From Cryptomeria japonica (lineage: Eukaryota > Streptophyta > Pinopsida > Cupressales > Cupressaceae): a DNA stretch of 64,000 nt. Positions 36,318 through 47,760 of this stretch are shown here, piece after piece. Under the pieces are notes generated by a model. That model did not search any database. It was not told the DNA's origin and saw only the letters and a list, made by a program, of their open reading frames with translations. Each line of letters starts with the position of its first letter. Positions within the stretch are counted from its first letter, which is position 1. Made by a program: the position numbers and the translations under genes. Location: positions 376,541,392-376,605,391 of the forward strand of contig NC_081415.1 of assembly GCF_030272615.1 (NCBI RefSeq). Direction: 5' to 3'.

Positions 36318-37670
36318 CACGTGGCATTGGCAGCCAGTTTTCTTAAAAAAAAGAGATGCATATCGGCTAATGTAAAGCCATCTTCCCAAGCTCAGAGGTA
36401 AATGTTGAAAGGGGGCAGCGATACCATGTTTTAAAACAAATGCCAATTGCCATGTGCACGTGATGTTGAAGGAGGCAGCAGAAGACTTTCATGCACTGTG
36501 GATTGGGCAACGTAACTGTTTGGAGGCAAGTGCTGATTTGTTAACAGCAAATGGCAAATGCACATTGGCAGGTGTAATTCAAATCTATGTTCTGCCAAAG
36601 TTTTCCCTCTGCGTGGTAAAGGAACAATGTGACATGGAGACCCCAGCAGCAATCAAAAATTACTAAAGAAAACATAGCACCTCCCTTCCCCACGTGATAA
36701 GTAGAGGGGGCATTGAAATGTGTTTTAAACAAAGGCCATTGGCAGGTGTAAAAGCCGAACTCCACAACCAAGCTGCCTCCTCCCTGCGTGGAATAGAATA
36801 TAGAGTCTGGAGGGCAGCGATGCCATTTCTTTTAAGCAAATGCAATGATCTGGAAAGACATTTCAAAACCTCCCAATGCAAAGTGCATTATGCAATGTGT
36901 AAATGCTTACTCTCCCTCTATGTGAACCTACAGATTGAAGCATTGAAAATCCAAACAAGATGAAATGTGGCTTTTGAAATAGAAAGAAAATCAATTGCAA
37001 ATAGAAATTTCAGTCATCCTTTTCCTCACGTGAGTATGAATCTTCCAGCATCCTCCTTGTGTGAAAATAGAGGCATTCAAGTTGCAAAAAAGAAAAAAAT
37101 CGCCATGAAAGTCTCAGAAAAGAGCTCCAAAAGTGCAGCTACAGGCAAATCACTTTATCCCACATTGGCTGGGAAGTGGACTTTTTTGGTATTTATAAGC
37201 AAAAACGCACAGTAGTAATATGTCTAGGCCATAAAGGCTTTTGACAAATGGTGCCTATGGGCGCCCAAGGCGGGCCCATGCGCGAGCATGCTTCCCGAGG
37301 CGACGGAGGAGGTGAGTCGACAAAGACCAAGTGGACCCCATGCAGGCATGCTCCCCGAGGCAGATAGGTGAAATTTTGCAGAGGAAGGTCGGGTTAACGA
37401 GTGAGCAGGTTCGAGATGGATCAACGGGCGCGCTATTTCGCGAAGGGAAGATGCACGTAGTTTAAACCCCATGAAATAGCAAAAGTGAACGAGAGCCGTC
37501 CACGTGGTGCACAGGTGGCAGTCCAGTGGCGATGACATGGCGCTGAGGTGGTGTACACGTGGCGGCCAAGTGACGGATGAGTGAGCGAACATGTGGCAGT
37601 GATGAGGTGTCGTCCCAGGTGGCACCTAGTGGACCCCATCGACCAATCGGAGGCCGCCATGTGGCAAGGC
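36318..37670 (+). promoter_or_regulatory. G-box (CACGTG) cluster in the solo LTR
   Basis: Perfect CACGTG occurs at about 36318, 36457, 36691, 37027, 37501 and 37556. Near-matches CATGTGGC and AGGTGGCA cluster at 37510-37670, and CTGCGTGG occurs twice. ACACGTGGC resembles ABRE/G-box sites bound by plant bZIP and bHLH factors. Six copies in 1.3 kb of A+T-rich DNA are more than expected by chance. Regulation of the LTR promoter is an inference. Confidence 0.5.
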
Positions 37671-39350
37671 GTCAGTGCACAAATGGAGGCAAAAATTAAA
37701 ATTAAAATGAATAAATGATATAGTTCTGACTATATTAAAATTCAAAATATTTAAATGACTGAGCACAAATGGGAATTAATTCGCCCAGGGTCTAAATTTT
37801 GGCCAAAATATAAAGTATTATATATCACTGGAAAGCTCTCAGAGTGAGGAATTTGATTATGAGGTTAATTTTGACAAATGTGGGATATTTTGGAGGCAGT
37901 TTCCATGGGAACAAAATTCAGTTAGAGAGGAGACACTTGGCAATTCAGTTGCAGATTTGATTTGGTTCCCTCTCCCTTTTATTCCCAATTCTTCTCAGTT
38001 GTAAGGGTTCCAGAAATTTGGAGAATGGCTCCATTTTTTCATGGCTTCCAATTCTGAATATTCTTCCAGATTGTACAGAGAAGGGTTATCCTTTCAGTAA
38101 TGGAGTTCGATTCTTTGCTATAGGTGTTCTTAGCTACAGGTTCTTGTGTATGTAAGGCATGCACAAATTCACACAGAAGTTGTCTCTAGATTTGTATTTT
38201 CATTATATTCAGATCAGATCCTCAAGGAGGATGAGATTTGTTATCTCAAGGAGGTAATTGTGATTGTTTGCAGGGATTCTTCAAGGAAGAATTTAAATTC
38301 TGTAATAAATCATGAATAATGGAATATAGTGTCTGGATTTGATATTTTCTGTGAGTGAGCTGAGTAATGCATTTATGCAAGGCATTAAATGCATGAATAT
38401 TTAATAATGAAGATGGATTTGCAGTATAAGGTTTCATTTATAGTTTAATGAGTGACCCCGTTGCCCTTCAATAAGGCATTGATCTTACAAGTTTGGGGAT
38501 GTCTTTCAGATCAAACATTTAAAAGATAAATCTATTTCCCTTTATGTTTAGGGGTGTGTTCTTCTCATTCCAAGCTCTGTTTTCATTTATGATTTATATA
38601 GATCTAGCCAATCTGTAGTGTGTTCCTAATTTGGTGAGCTTGTGGAATGGTTTGTCTGCTCATTGTTGATGCAGTCTTATGTTTGTGATTGTTGTATTCA
38701 ATGCATCAAAAGGGTGTCCCCCCCTAGGTCTAGCAGAACCTGAAGTGCAGGAGGATCATTAGGATCCTATGTTATGTTGTCCAAGCCCTGAGGTGTTTCA
38801 TTGATTGAGATCGGCTATCTCATAGATAGATTTGCAGGTGTCTTGGGTTATCACTTTTGGTGAACAACACCAACTTCTTGGTATCAATCTGTTCCTTGAA
38901 TCCCCAATCTAAATCAAACACAGTGTCGATAATTTCTTTAGTAACCGATACCATATTTTCTTCGGTAGCCTTGCTTCATCGACGGAACCTCCTTTGGTTT
39001 CTTCGATATACCTTCTATCGATGAAAAATAATGTTTTCGATAAGTCCCTTTTTAAGTTCATCGAGGCCCAAGTCTGTTTGATAAATCATCTTATCGATGA
39101 AACATCGATAGGTTTCTTCGATACAATAGGTGTACCATTTCAGTCAAACTAGACATTTCGGTAAGAGGTTAGTGTGTATATCCGATGGCTTTGGTTTGGG
39201 CAATAAATTTTAGGATTCTGATGTCGGTGGAAGTTTCAAGGGTTCTATCAAAATTCTTAAGGGCATGCTTAATTTCATTTTTTTTAAGAACACTTCTGTA
39301 GCTTCAATTAAAACCATGGAATTCTATTGATTTAAATTCAATGCTCAATA

Positions 39351-39355
39351 GGATG
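39351..39355. other. Target-site duplication GGATG (right)
   Basis: This is the second copy of the 5-bp duplication, and also the point where chromovirus RT resumes in the correct reading sense. Confidence 0.95.
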
Positions 39356-40318
39356 GATGACATAATGTACTATTTGAGTGTAGCCAAATACTTTACAAAG
39401 ATAAAGTTGAAGAGTGGATATCATTAGATCAGGATTAGAGAAGGAGATGATTGGAAGACAACAATAAGATAAATGGAGGACTGTATGAATGGTTGGTGAT
39501 GCCTTTTGGGTTAACTAATGCATCGAGTACTTTCATGAGGCTAATGAATGAGGTATTAAAGAGATTTTTGGGTATGTTTGTTGTTGTATATTTGGATGAC
39601 ATTTTGATTTTCAGTAAGACAAAAGAGGAGCATTTGTTGCATTTGAGACAAGTTTTGCAGAGGTTGAGAGAAGAAAAATGATTGATCAATATTAAGAAGT
39701 GTACTTACATGAAGGATAATTTAGTCTATTTGGGATTTGTGTTATCTAAGGATGGTTTGAAGATGGACCATGAGAAAGTAAAAGAAATTCTTGAGTGGCC
39801 TACACTTGAAAGCTTTGGAGAGGTAAGATCATTTCATGGATTGGCTAGATCGAAAGGAATTCAAGTGGACCATCGGAGAAAACAAAAATTTTGAACTGTT
39901 GAAGCAGAAAGTGACTTATTTAGCTTTATCTTATTTTAATAAAGCATTTAAAGTAGTTTGTGCTGAAAGTGGAACAAAAATAGGAGCAGTCTTGAGTTAG
40001 GAAGGGAGAGCAGTAGCTTATTTCAGTGATAAATTGAATGATGCCCAGAGGAGATATTCAATGTATGATCAGGAGTTTTATGCAGTAGTTCAAGACTTGA
40101 AGAAGTGGAGACATTACATGTTTCCTAAGGAGATTGTGTTGTATACAGATCATCAATCTTTGCGGTATTTAAACAATCAAGGTAAGTTGAATCAGAGACA
40201 TATGAGATGGGTAGAGTTTTTGCATAGTTCTACCTTTGTGTTGAAGCATAGAAGTGGAAAATCTAACAAAGTTGTTGATGCATTGAGTAGAAGAAAGTAT
40301 TTGCTGACATAGATGAGA
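39356..40318 (+). pseudogene. pol: Chromovirus RT (rest) and RNase H
   Basis: After M-D-D-I-M the RT continues with Y-F-T-K-I-K-L-K-S-G-Y-H, a shift near 39460, [12 protein letters not shown] and the active-site [11 protein letters not shown] (39451-39681). It then continues with C-T-Y-M-K-D-N-L-V-Y-L-G-F-V (39682-39894). A broken segment to 40033 covers the connection. RNase H (40034-40312) has Y-S-M-Y-D-Q-E-F-Y-A-V-V, L-Y-T-D-H-Q-S-L-R-Y-L and K-V-V-D-A-L-S-R-R. The D-D pair of RT and the D-x-x-S/E pattern of RNase H remain, but stops and a short deletion around 39840 inactivate it. Confidence 0.93.
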
Positions 40319-41580
40319 GTGACATCATTAGGATTTGAGGAATTCAAGACTTTGTATGATGATGACCCAGATTTTGCAGAACCTTGGAAAGCATGTAGAG
40401 AACCGGTTATGGTAGATCGAAGCAAGTGGTTGGATAACTTCATTTAGGATGGGATGTTATTCAGAGGAGTTCAGTCGTGCATACCTAAGAGTTATATGAT
40501 GGGGAATCTGATAAAGAAGAAACACAGTGGAGGATTCGCTGGACATTTTAGTATTGACAAAATAGTAGCATTGGTGAGTGAGCAATTCTTTTATCCCTAG
40601 ATTCATTAGGATGTTAAGAAATATGTGCAAATTTGTAGAGTTTGTCAAGTTGCAAAGGGTAGTAGTCAGAATGTGGGATTGTATAAACCTTTGACAGTAC
40701 CAGTAAGACCTTGGGAGGATATAAGCATGTATTTTGTACTTGGGTTGCCTAAAACACCGATAGGGAATGATTCGATAATTGTGGTAGTGCATAGATTCTT
40801 GAAGATGGCTCATTTCATACCCTATAAGAAGAAATCAGATGCATTACATGTAGTAGACCTATTTTTCAAGGAAGTAGTGAGATTGCATGGATTTCCTAGG
40901 AGCACAATTTTAGATAGAGACACTAAGTTTGTTGGCTATTTTTGGAGAACACTTTGGAAGAAGATGAAGACAGATTTGAAGTTCAATTCTACTTTTCATC
41001 CACGAACTGATGGACAGACAAAAGTAGTTAACTAAAGTTTGGGAAATTTGTTGAGATGTTTAGTTGGAGATAAAACCAGAAGTTAGGATTTGATCCTTGC
41101 ACAAGCAGAGTTTGCCTACAACAATTCAGTAAATAGGAGTACCAGAAGAACACCTTTTGAGATTGTTACTGGAGTGCATCCTAGAGGTATATCAGAATTA
41201 AGAGACATTAGCAGTGAAGATTGAAGAAGTTCAGAAGTAGAAGACTTTCCGAATCACATATTCAAGTTAAGAAGCATTTGGAAGACATAAATATCAAGTA
41301 TAAGGAGAAGGCAAATGAGAAGAGGAGACATAAGGAATTTGAAGTTGGTGATGAAGTGATGGTATGTTTGAGAAAAGAGAGATTCCAAGTTGGAACTTAT
41401 AACAAATTGGAGATGAAAAATTTTGGACCTTGCAGGATTTTGAGGAAGTTTGGTTCTAGAAATGCATATGAAGTGGAGTTACTAGATAGTCTAAGTATTT
41501 CACCTCTATTTAATATTGCAGATATTCATGAGTATGATGAACCAGAATTCAGTGAGGACAGTATTGCAAACTTGGAGAAA
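40319..41580 (+). pseudogene. int: Chromovirus integrase
   Basis: The zinc-binding region is seen at about 40520-40660 (H-S-G-G-F-A-G-H-F and C-R-V-C-Q). The core frame, 40625-41035, has D-I-S-M-Y-F-V where D-x-D-F is usual (the catalytic Asp appears changed to Tyr), the second Asp in I-L-D-R-D-T-K-F, and Lys instead of the third catalytic Glu in D-G-Q-T-K-V-V-N. The C-terminal domain (41221-41580) has V-G-D-E-V-M-V and F-G-P-C-R-I-L, equivalent to the GPY/F module. Stops at 41034 and 41085 break the frame. Confidence 0.92.
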
Positions 41581-41806
41581 TAGTTGCCCCAGAAGGAACC
41601 AGATCAGATTGAAAAAATTTTGGACAGTGGGATTGGGCATAGTACCCGAAGCAGACAGTATAAGGAGTATCTAGTGAAGTGGAAGGACAAACCAGTTGAA
41701 GATTCATCTTGGGTTTCTCAGGTAGAGGTAGACCGCCTTGGTTTTCCTCTTAGCCGAGAAAAGTTAGAGACACACTTTTTCAATAACCCCATACGTCTAA
41801 TGTAGG
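41581..41806 (+). pseudogene. Chromodomain of the chromovirus integrase
   Basis: After one TAG (41581-41583) the same frame continues with I-E-K-I-L-D-S, R-Q-Y-K-E-Y-L-V-K-W-K and D-S-S-W-V-S, the pattern of a chromodomain. This C-terminal module guides integration to marked chromatin in chromoviruses. The TAG separates it from integrase only by point change. It ends at TAG 41804 just before the likely 3' LTR. Confidence 0.88.
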
Positions 41807-42427
41807 AGCATCCCTGATTCATAGCAATCTTGCATCAACCAAAAACATTTTCCTTTTTGTTTTTCTTTTTGTTTGCAGTTTCAGCATTTTTTCCTCTATA
41901 TCCCAGTTTTGTCTCATCGGATCCTATGGAGTTGGATTCTACTTGAAGACTTGATCATCTTTATTATTTCTAGACAACATTGCATTTGGATCATTTTTTG
42001 ACAAGATATCGCTATCAGTTTCCTTGACAGTTTCTTGTTACCGGTTGCCTAGACCTATTTTTCTAATCTACCGGAACCACCTTCCCAAGCTTGCAGAGCT
42101 TTGGGTGTTGATTTTGATGTTCCTTGGCCAACCTCTTCCTGCGATCTACACTTCATCCTTTGGATTTTTTGGAGGAACCTCTTGGCAGAGGCCGACCTTG
42201 TTGATTTTACACGTTAGGTCTTGTTATTCGGGTTTTGATCCCTTGGATCACATATATAAATATATTTGTGCATTAGAATGTAACAATAAAAAAATAAAGT
42301 AGCTAGACTAAGCATAGAAGATAGATCTTAAGATCAAATGTCCCGCTTGTGAACAATTTTGTACTTTGAGCATATTTTAGCAGGCCTCTGAGACGGTTTC
42401 TGTAACCCGGTTGTTACTGGTTGGTTG
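41801..42427 (+). repeat. Probable start of the chromovirus 3' LTR
   Basis: No gene is visible. TGTAGGAGCATCC directly follows the chromodomain, and a TATA-like CATATATAAATATATT lies at 42251. The sequence is interrupted at 42427 by the next unit and probably resumes at 48723 with GTAATTATTTTTTATGAAATAAATC, which would supply the poly(A) region. No partner LTR is present, so the borders are tentative. Confidence 0.45.
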
Positions 42428-42832
42428 TGAAAAGAGCTAAATTTATGTTTTGCAAAATTTTGGTCACTCGGTAAATTTTGGTTTTTCTGGATTTATCTTG
42501 CCCTCTATTGAAGTTTCAAGGTTTAGGGTTTTAGGGGCTGTGATTTCTGATTAAGACTTGTAAAAGAAAAACCTTGAACCTATTATGTTCCATCGTTACC
42601 TTTTTCCACTGAAGCCAAGGGTCGGTTGTCGTTGGCGGGGTCATCATAATTCCTAAGTGTTAAATTGTGTTCGACCGGTCCCTCTATGGTTTTTCCTAAG
42701 TTGTAAAAAAAAAATTTCCTATGGTCGGTCCCTTTTAATATTTATGTCTACGGTTATAAATTTTCCTAAGTCTAATATTTTTAATAATTCAGCTGGTGGA
42801 TAAAGGCAGGATATATCTGATGGTCTGCGCTT

Positions 42833-43240
42833 CCCCGTGGTCAAAGGTGCAAGGAAGATAAAGACTGTGGCATCACGGGATGATGCCACTTGTCCTCGAT
42901 GGAGAAGGGTGAGCCGACGGGTTGACCTTTAAAACCTTTGATGTTATTGGTTCCCAACAGGTAAAACACAAGTTACTAAGGATGTATGTTTCTGCACTTG
43001 CTTATATTGAATAATGATGTTTTAATCTTGGTCCAAGAAGTGCTCAAGAGTTAGTCGTCATTGGTTAGTGATCATTGCGGTTGGAAAGTAAACAAAGAGA
43101 AGATCCAACAGTTTTCATAACCCCGTGATCCAGAGATGCAAGGAGATTATGGACTGCGGCATCACGAGATGATGCCACGTGTCCAAGGCGAGCCAAGGAA
43201 AGCCGATGGTGGGGTCACTTAAAGTGGAGAAATAAGAGAT
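42833..43240. repeat. Two copies of a ~115-bp repeat, 288-290 bp apart
   Basis: Both copies contain CCCCGTG, then GTGCAAGGA or ATGCAAGGA, GACTG(T/C)GGCATCACG and GATGATGCCAC. The second copy has a perfect CACGTG at 43176. They lie upstream of the accessory gene and may be promoter elements. Confidence 0.75.
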
Positions 43241-43795
43241 GCGTTGGATATGCCACATCATGCTAAGGGTGGACCCGCTTGCCACATTGGAAGGAAAATG
43301 TCAGATTGACTAGTTTGGTCCATGAGATTTGCTAGCATGAAAGATGATCAACGGTCAGGTTTTAAACTTTTCAAATGCAAGTAAGAGCCATTGTTTTGCT
43401 CGCACGAGTAATAATGGCGGATGAGAAATTGGCGTTTCATTCTAGGTGATAATAAAAGAACTCTCAAAGCTATTTTGGATTCATAAAGAGATTCATAGCG
43501 TTTCAAAGGACATCCTCGTGGCTGAAGAAGATTGAGATAGTTTCAACACAAAATTGTTATTCCCCTAGTGTAATCAAAGCAATAAGTTCATCTGAGATTT
43601 TTCATCTATTTGAAGCAATTGATGTTGTAAATTATGCACAAAATTTTAGGATAAGAGTTTCAAATGTTCTAGGGTTAGAAGCTAAATAGAGAAAGGTGAA
43701 ATTTGCTTGAATTATTATTGTAATTTAAATCTTTTGTTAGCCCTAGTCTTTTCCTTCCCAATTTAAGGTTGTAGTAGAAAACCCTAGTTCAAAAG

Positions 43796-46700
43796 ATGTC
43801 TCCCTCATGAAAAATATCAAGACAGACTGAATACCTCAAGAGAAATATTTATGATGATTTTTTGGACCAATTGAAGCCCTTGACAAATGATATATACCAG
43901 GGGCACAAAATTGTTCGTGGAAAAACCCGAGGAGAAAGGTTAACTAATAAAGCATACCGCTTGGCGGATGCTAGTATACCAATGATCGGGTTAGAGATGT
44001 TCAAATTATGGTATGGACAGAGAAACTTACATTCCCCACTCTCAATTCCCTGGCAATATGATTCGGGAAAATTAGTGATGTCGAGTGCGTTCATGGATGT
44101 CGACATTCTTAAGGTTGTTGCAAACAGATATGACCCTATCTCGAGGGTTATAAGGGGAAATGAAGGAGAAACTCTGTTGACAATCAGAAGAGAAGAAATC
44201 CAAGATATTTTTGACTTATATGAACCATCTGCTAACCTGGTGAAAGTAGATTTGAATGAGTTAAAGGTATAGTATTATAAAATGAAGGATTTCATTAGAA
44301 GAAATTTTCTTCCAATGCATTTGGCTAGAGAAGGAAATACAACATATTACATTGGCCTTAGTTCAAAGGAGTCATTCCCTATTGGTTCTTTTTCTCCTTG
44401 TTTTCAGGCTACCTTTTTCTCTGTGTGTCAGATATTGGGTTTCAATCCAATTGCAGTTATGCCACCTGATTTCATGTATATGGTCATGTAAATTCAACAT
44501 CTGGATTATACACTGGTTTTTTACTTCACCCCATACCTTGAAGATAAGATTCATGAGGGGTTACAGGATATTAAAAATGAAGTGGCGAGTCCTAAATTCT
44601 ACTAGTATTCCTTGTTCATGCACATTTTCCTATATAGGAACACAGATTAGTTTTAAGGTACAATGAACCTCAAGAGGAAAATTGACAATAAGGAAATTCC
44701 AATGCAACTTTGGAGCACAGATATGTCCTTGGATAGATAGGAGGCTAGTTTTGTGAGATTTGATAACAACTTTGATTCTAAGTTAACACAAAGGTTGATA
44801 GTGACCCACCAAGGATCCCCAAGGAGTAGCATGATTTTGTAATTCCTAAAGAGAGGTTGCCACTTTTGAGGATTGAGCACAATTGGGGGGATTTCATCCC
44901 TTATCCTATTAGCACTGTTATTAGAATCTATGGTTTTTCTGCTCAACCACATGTATTGCCTTTTAATATTCCTTTGAGAATGGGTTTTACTAAAGTAATG
45001 TGGTAGATAGGGTGCATTTGTGATAAGGAATTAAAAGGAAAAGGAAAAGGAACAATTTTCCCTGATTATACTATCATCCCATATTTTGTGATTCTAAAAG
45101 GAGGATATGAGAATTTTGACAAATTCTTTGCACCATATCATTTAGGGGTGAGCATAGCTAGACATAGTGACCTAGAGGGGTTTAACAACACTTTCAAGAT
45201 AAGAATAAAAGGAGGTATGTTCCCTCATGAGAATAACTATCTGGAGGATATAATTAGAAATGAGTTTGATTCCATGACTTGGGAGTGGAGGAAAGAGAAA
45301 TGGATAATTTTCAGGAAGTTATGGGATGCAGTTCAAAAAATGGATCCAAGCTATGATCCAACAAGAGATTTTAGTCCATTTTGGGCTAAAGTTGATTTTG
45401 TTATGAATAATTTTGATGAACTTATTGCACTGAAGGAGAAGAAGGCCAAACTTGAAGAAGTTCATGGCCGAAAAATTGAAAGAAGAGATGTACATCGTCC
45501 AACACCCATCACTGTGGAGGAATCAGTTTTGATTCATCAAAAGGGGAAGCAACAGTCAATCTCATGACCTGTTTTGCCTCAAAGAATAGATGGCATGGTA
45601 GAAATGAGACTTGTTTATGATTCTTCTCAAAAGAGAGCAAGAGAAGAAACAAGAGATGAAGAAGAGAGCAGCAGCGAGAGTGGAGGGTTAGTGAGGAGAA
45701 AAGGTAAAAGGATAATGAAGACAGAGCCTTCCCCAAAGATGCAAATCAATCCTTTTAAAGGAGTCAAGATCATTGATCTTGAAGACTCAGATAGAATTCC
45801 TTTTCCACCACCTATGCCCTATTCACCTATAAGGTGGGATGAATAACAAATGGAGGAAGATACATTTGTAGCAACAAGTGCAGAAATGCAAATTGGTATT
45901 CCTCTTTTTCACCCTAATCTAGAGTTGGGCCTCACTCCTTTAGATAGTCAGGGTAAAGCTTTTAGGGATGCAAGGAAGGAGGCATGTGATAAGTTTCTTG
46001 AAGATGATACTTTTATGAGAAGCCTGGCCTTTTTCAAATTAGTATGGAAGATTAGAAGTGTTGGGAAAAAGGCCTAAAGGCCAGATAGGTCTGATCAAGA
46101 AAATCAGGAAGAGGTCAAGAATCAAATGATGGAAGAATTCAAGAGAATCACTGCACACGAGGGTAGGATGATTATAAGTCAGGCTGGAATTCTAATTTTA
46201 GCAGAATGGGACATAGCAGATGTAGTGGCCTTTGATGTTATTACAAAATCAAAGGGCCAAAAATTCAGTTAAGAGGAGAAAGCAAGGTTGGCATTGAAAG
46301 GATCAAATTTTGTAGATGATTATGCAACCTTGGCAATATGGGAATTAGAGGAAGGATCTAGAAAGCCTAAAATTGGTGACCTAAACCACAACTTAAGGGG
46401 AGTCCTTATTGTAAAAAGAGAATCTAACACATCAAGTGTGGAGGATATAAAGTTGAATGTTGATGTTGCTAAATTAACTCATGAAACTTCAAAAAGAGAA
46501 GCATTGGAAAAGGCAGAGTTAATGAGAAAATTTGATAAGCTTTTCAATGATTACAATGTAGCTCAACAGAGGTGTGTGGAGTTCAAAATGATAGTGCAAC
46601 TCCTTGAGCAAGGATAGATAAATGTCTCCTCCTCTACACTTACAGGGACATCAGCGCCATCAGCATCTAGGTCATCACCTATTATCCATGAAGAAGAAAC

Positions 46701-47477
46701 AATTCAACCTAACATCAATGTTGTTATCCCCAGTATATCATTAGTCCCATATGATGATGACGAGCCCGAAGCCACTAGATCTCCTAATCCAACTCAATCT
46801 CAAATTTTGGATAAGATTGTTGAATTAGAAAATAAGTTGAAGGACTCAGAAGATCAATCAGTCGGGAAGCAAAAGGAGATAGTTAGCTCAGTGCTAACTC
46901 ATTTAAATGAAAATTTGATAGTAGACTTAATAGTATTCATGCTTTGTATTCTTTATTTTTTAATGCTATTGAAAAATTCGATGATGATAAATAAGTGGCA
47001 ATCCCTTTGTTCACAAAATGGTTGCAAAGGGGAAATGAGCTCGGAATAATGTCTATGGCTTCCGAGTACCATGCTGAGAGGCCACATGCACTCCAACCAA
47101 TATATTTGTTGGTAAAATCAATACAAGAGGCTCAAATTTTGCCAGAAAATATAGAAACAAAGGTAAGGGAACTGATGACAAATTTCAGTGAGATGAATGA
47201 AACTCTTTTGCTAGATATTGAGGATGAATATGGGGTAGTCAAGCCTCTACAATTTTGGAAGGAGGAGGCAGAGAGAGTCATCAGTACCCAGGTAGAGTTA
47301 ATATGTGAAAGGTTGAACATGGATATGCTGGAGGATAGCATGGACAAAATAATTGCCATGGGATCATTTTTTGAATCTTTTGAAAGAGAGGCAAATCAAG
47401 TAGTCATTAAATACACTCCATACATAGATAAATCTGATGAAGTCATGAGTTTTGAATGACCATCTGATGAAGAGTAA
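43796..47477 (+). pseudogene. Accessory gene in the LTR-like unit, broken
   Basis: ATG 43796 is followed by a TGA at codon 5, then an open frame to 44272, and further frames at 44282-44491, 45088-45567, 45574-45846, 45850-46077, 46288-46617 and 46995-47459. The last stop is probably TAA 47475-47477, after a TGA. The total is about 1,200 codons. Near 44070-44220 it reads A-N-R-Y-D-P-I-S-R-V-I-R-G, then L-T-I-R-R-E-E-I-Q-D-I-F-D-L, aligning by eye with the gene in the Tat-like LTRs (A-N-N-Y-D-P-K-T-R-T-I ... T-K-A-I-I-D-T-V-F-D-L). A conserved helical middle, a W-E-W-R-K-E-K-W segment, acidic stretches, and a long K/E/L-rich coiled-coil C-terminus follow. It is not gag or pol. Function unknown. 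Confidence 0.6.
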
Positions 47478-47750
47478 AATGGATGGAGTAGGATGTATCT
47501 GAATGATGAATAAAGGTTGTAAACGGTTTGATATAATTGTTTTTATCTTCTAGTGGTGGATATCTTTTGAACCAGAACAACAACGATGGTGGTAAATTTC
47601 ATTATGAGTTTTAGAGAAGCGGTTGCAGATTTTGATTTTGAATGAACAAAAACAAGGATGGAATTTTTGTAACAAAATGTAGATGTATGTGATCATTTTG
47701 AGATGGCAGGTGTCTCTACTGGCCTGAAGCTTGTTAGCTCCCTTGTTTTT

Positions 47751-47760
47751 TATAAAAGGG
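47751..47760 (+). promoter_or_regulatory. TATA box of the LTR-like unit
   Basis: TATAAAAGGG lies about 275 bp after the accessory gene and nearly 1 kb before the right end, the spacing expected for an LTR promoter. The region 47478-48717 otherwise holds no gene. Confidence 0.55.

Larger units (their letters stand above)
34495..38869 (+). mobile_element. 4.4-kb solo LTR of another element
   Basis: It starts TGTTGGGAC and ends GTGAACAACA, flanked by CCAAC at 34490-34494 and 38870-38874. No gag or pol frame is present; the numerous short ORFs are not credible. Internal features are three imperfect repeats (34865-35290), six CACGTG palindromes (36318-37561) and a less A+T-rich block (37220-37690). 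Its right end (38700-38869) resembles the right end of the unit at 42428-48717, with CCTAGGTCTAGCAGAACC then GAAGTGCAGGAGGAT, so both probably end in related U5 sequences. Confidence 0.85.
19049..39350 (-). mobile_element. Tat-like Ty3/gypsy element with giant, gene-bearing LTRs
   Basis: On the minus strand the order is 5' LTR (39350-30968), primer site, gag, protease, an extra RNase H, RT with RNase H, integrase and 3' LTR (24460-19049). Both LTRs end in GCTCAACA or GCTCAATA on the plus strand and begin TGTTGGAT or TATTGGAT. The element is 20.3 kb including a 4.4-kb solo LTR nested in its 5' LTR. The internal region is only 6.5 kb, so the LTRs are almost as long as the coding core. All pol domains carry inactivating changes. 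Confidence 0.9.
30968..39350 (-). repeat. 5' LTR of the nested Tat-like element, interrupted
   Basis: This copy matches the 3' LTR from 30968 to 34494, then is interrupted by a solo LTR (34495-38869) and resumes to 39350. Relative to the other LTR it lacks about 1.3 kb (equivalent to about 22735-24053) and about 95 bp (equivalent to about 19875-19970). Its outer end reads GCTCAATA, one base off the other copy. By eye the two LTRs differ by many substitutions, so the insertion is old. Confidence 0.9.
18520..42427 (+). mobile_element. Chromovirus (Ty3/gypsy with chromodomain), 5' truncated and split by nested elements
   Basis: Host-element pieces are 18520-19048 and 39356 onward. They join exactly inside RT once the 20.3-kb insertion and one GGATG copy are removed: the left side ends in L-P-R and the right side begins M-D-D-I-M. 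RT, RNase H, integrase and a C-terminal chromodomain follow in the usual order. Gag and most of protease are missing to the left of 18520, where the DNA-transposon block ends. A downstream LTR probably begins near 41801 and is itself interrupted at 42427. Many stops and shifts show an old copy. Confidence 0.85.

Noticed and set aside
34495..38437. Many ORFs of 60-130 codons
   Set aside because: No motifs, they overlap on both strands, and they lie in a solo LTR.
39435..39689. Minus-strand frame opposite chromovirus RT
   Set aside because: It is the antisense shadow of the RT motif M-P-F-G-L-T-N-A region.
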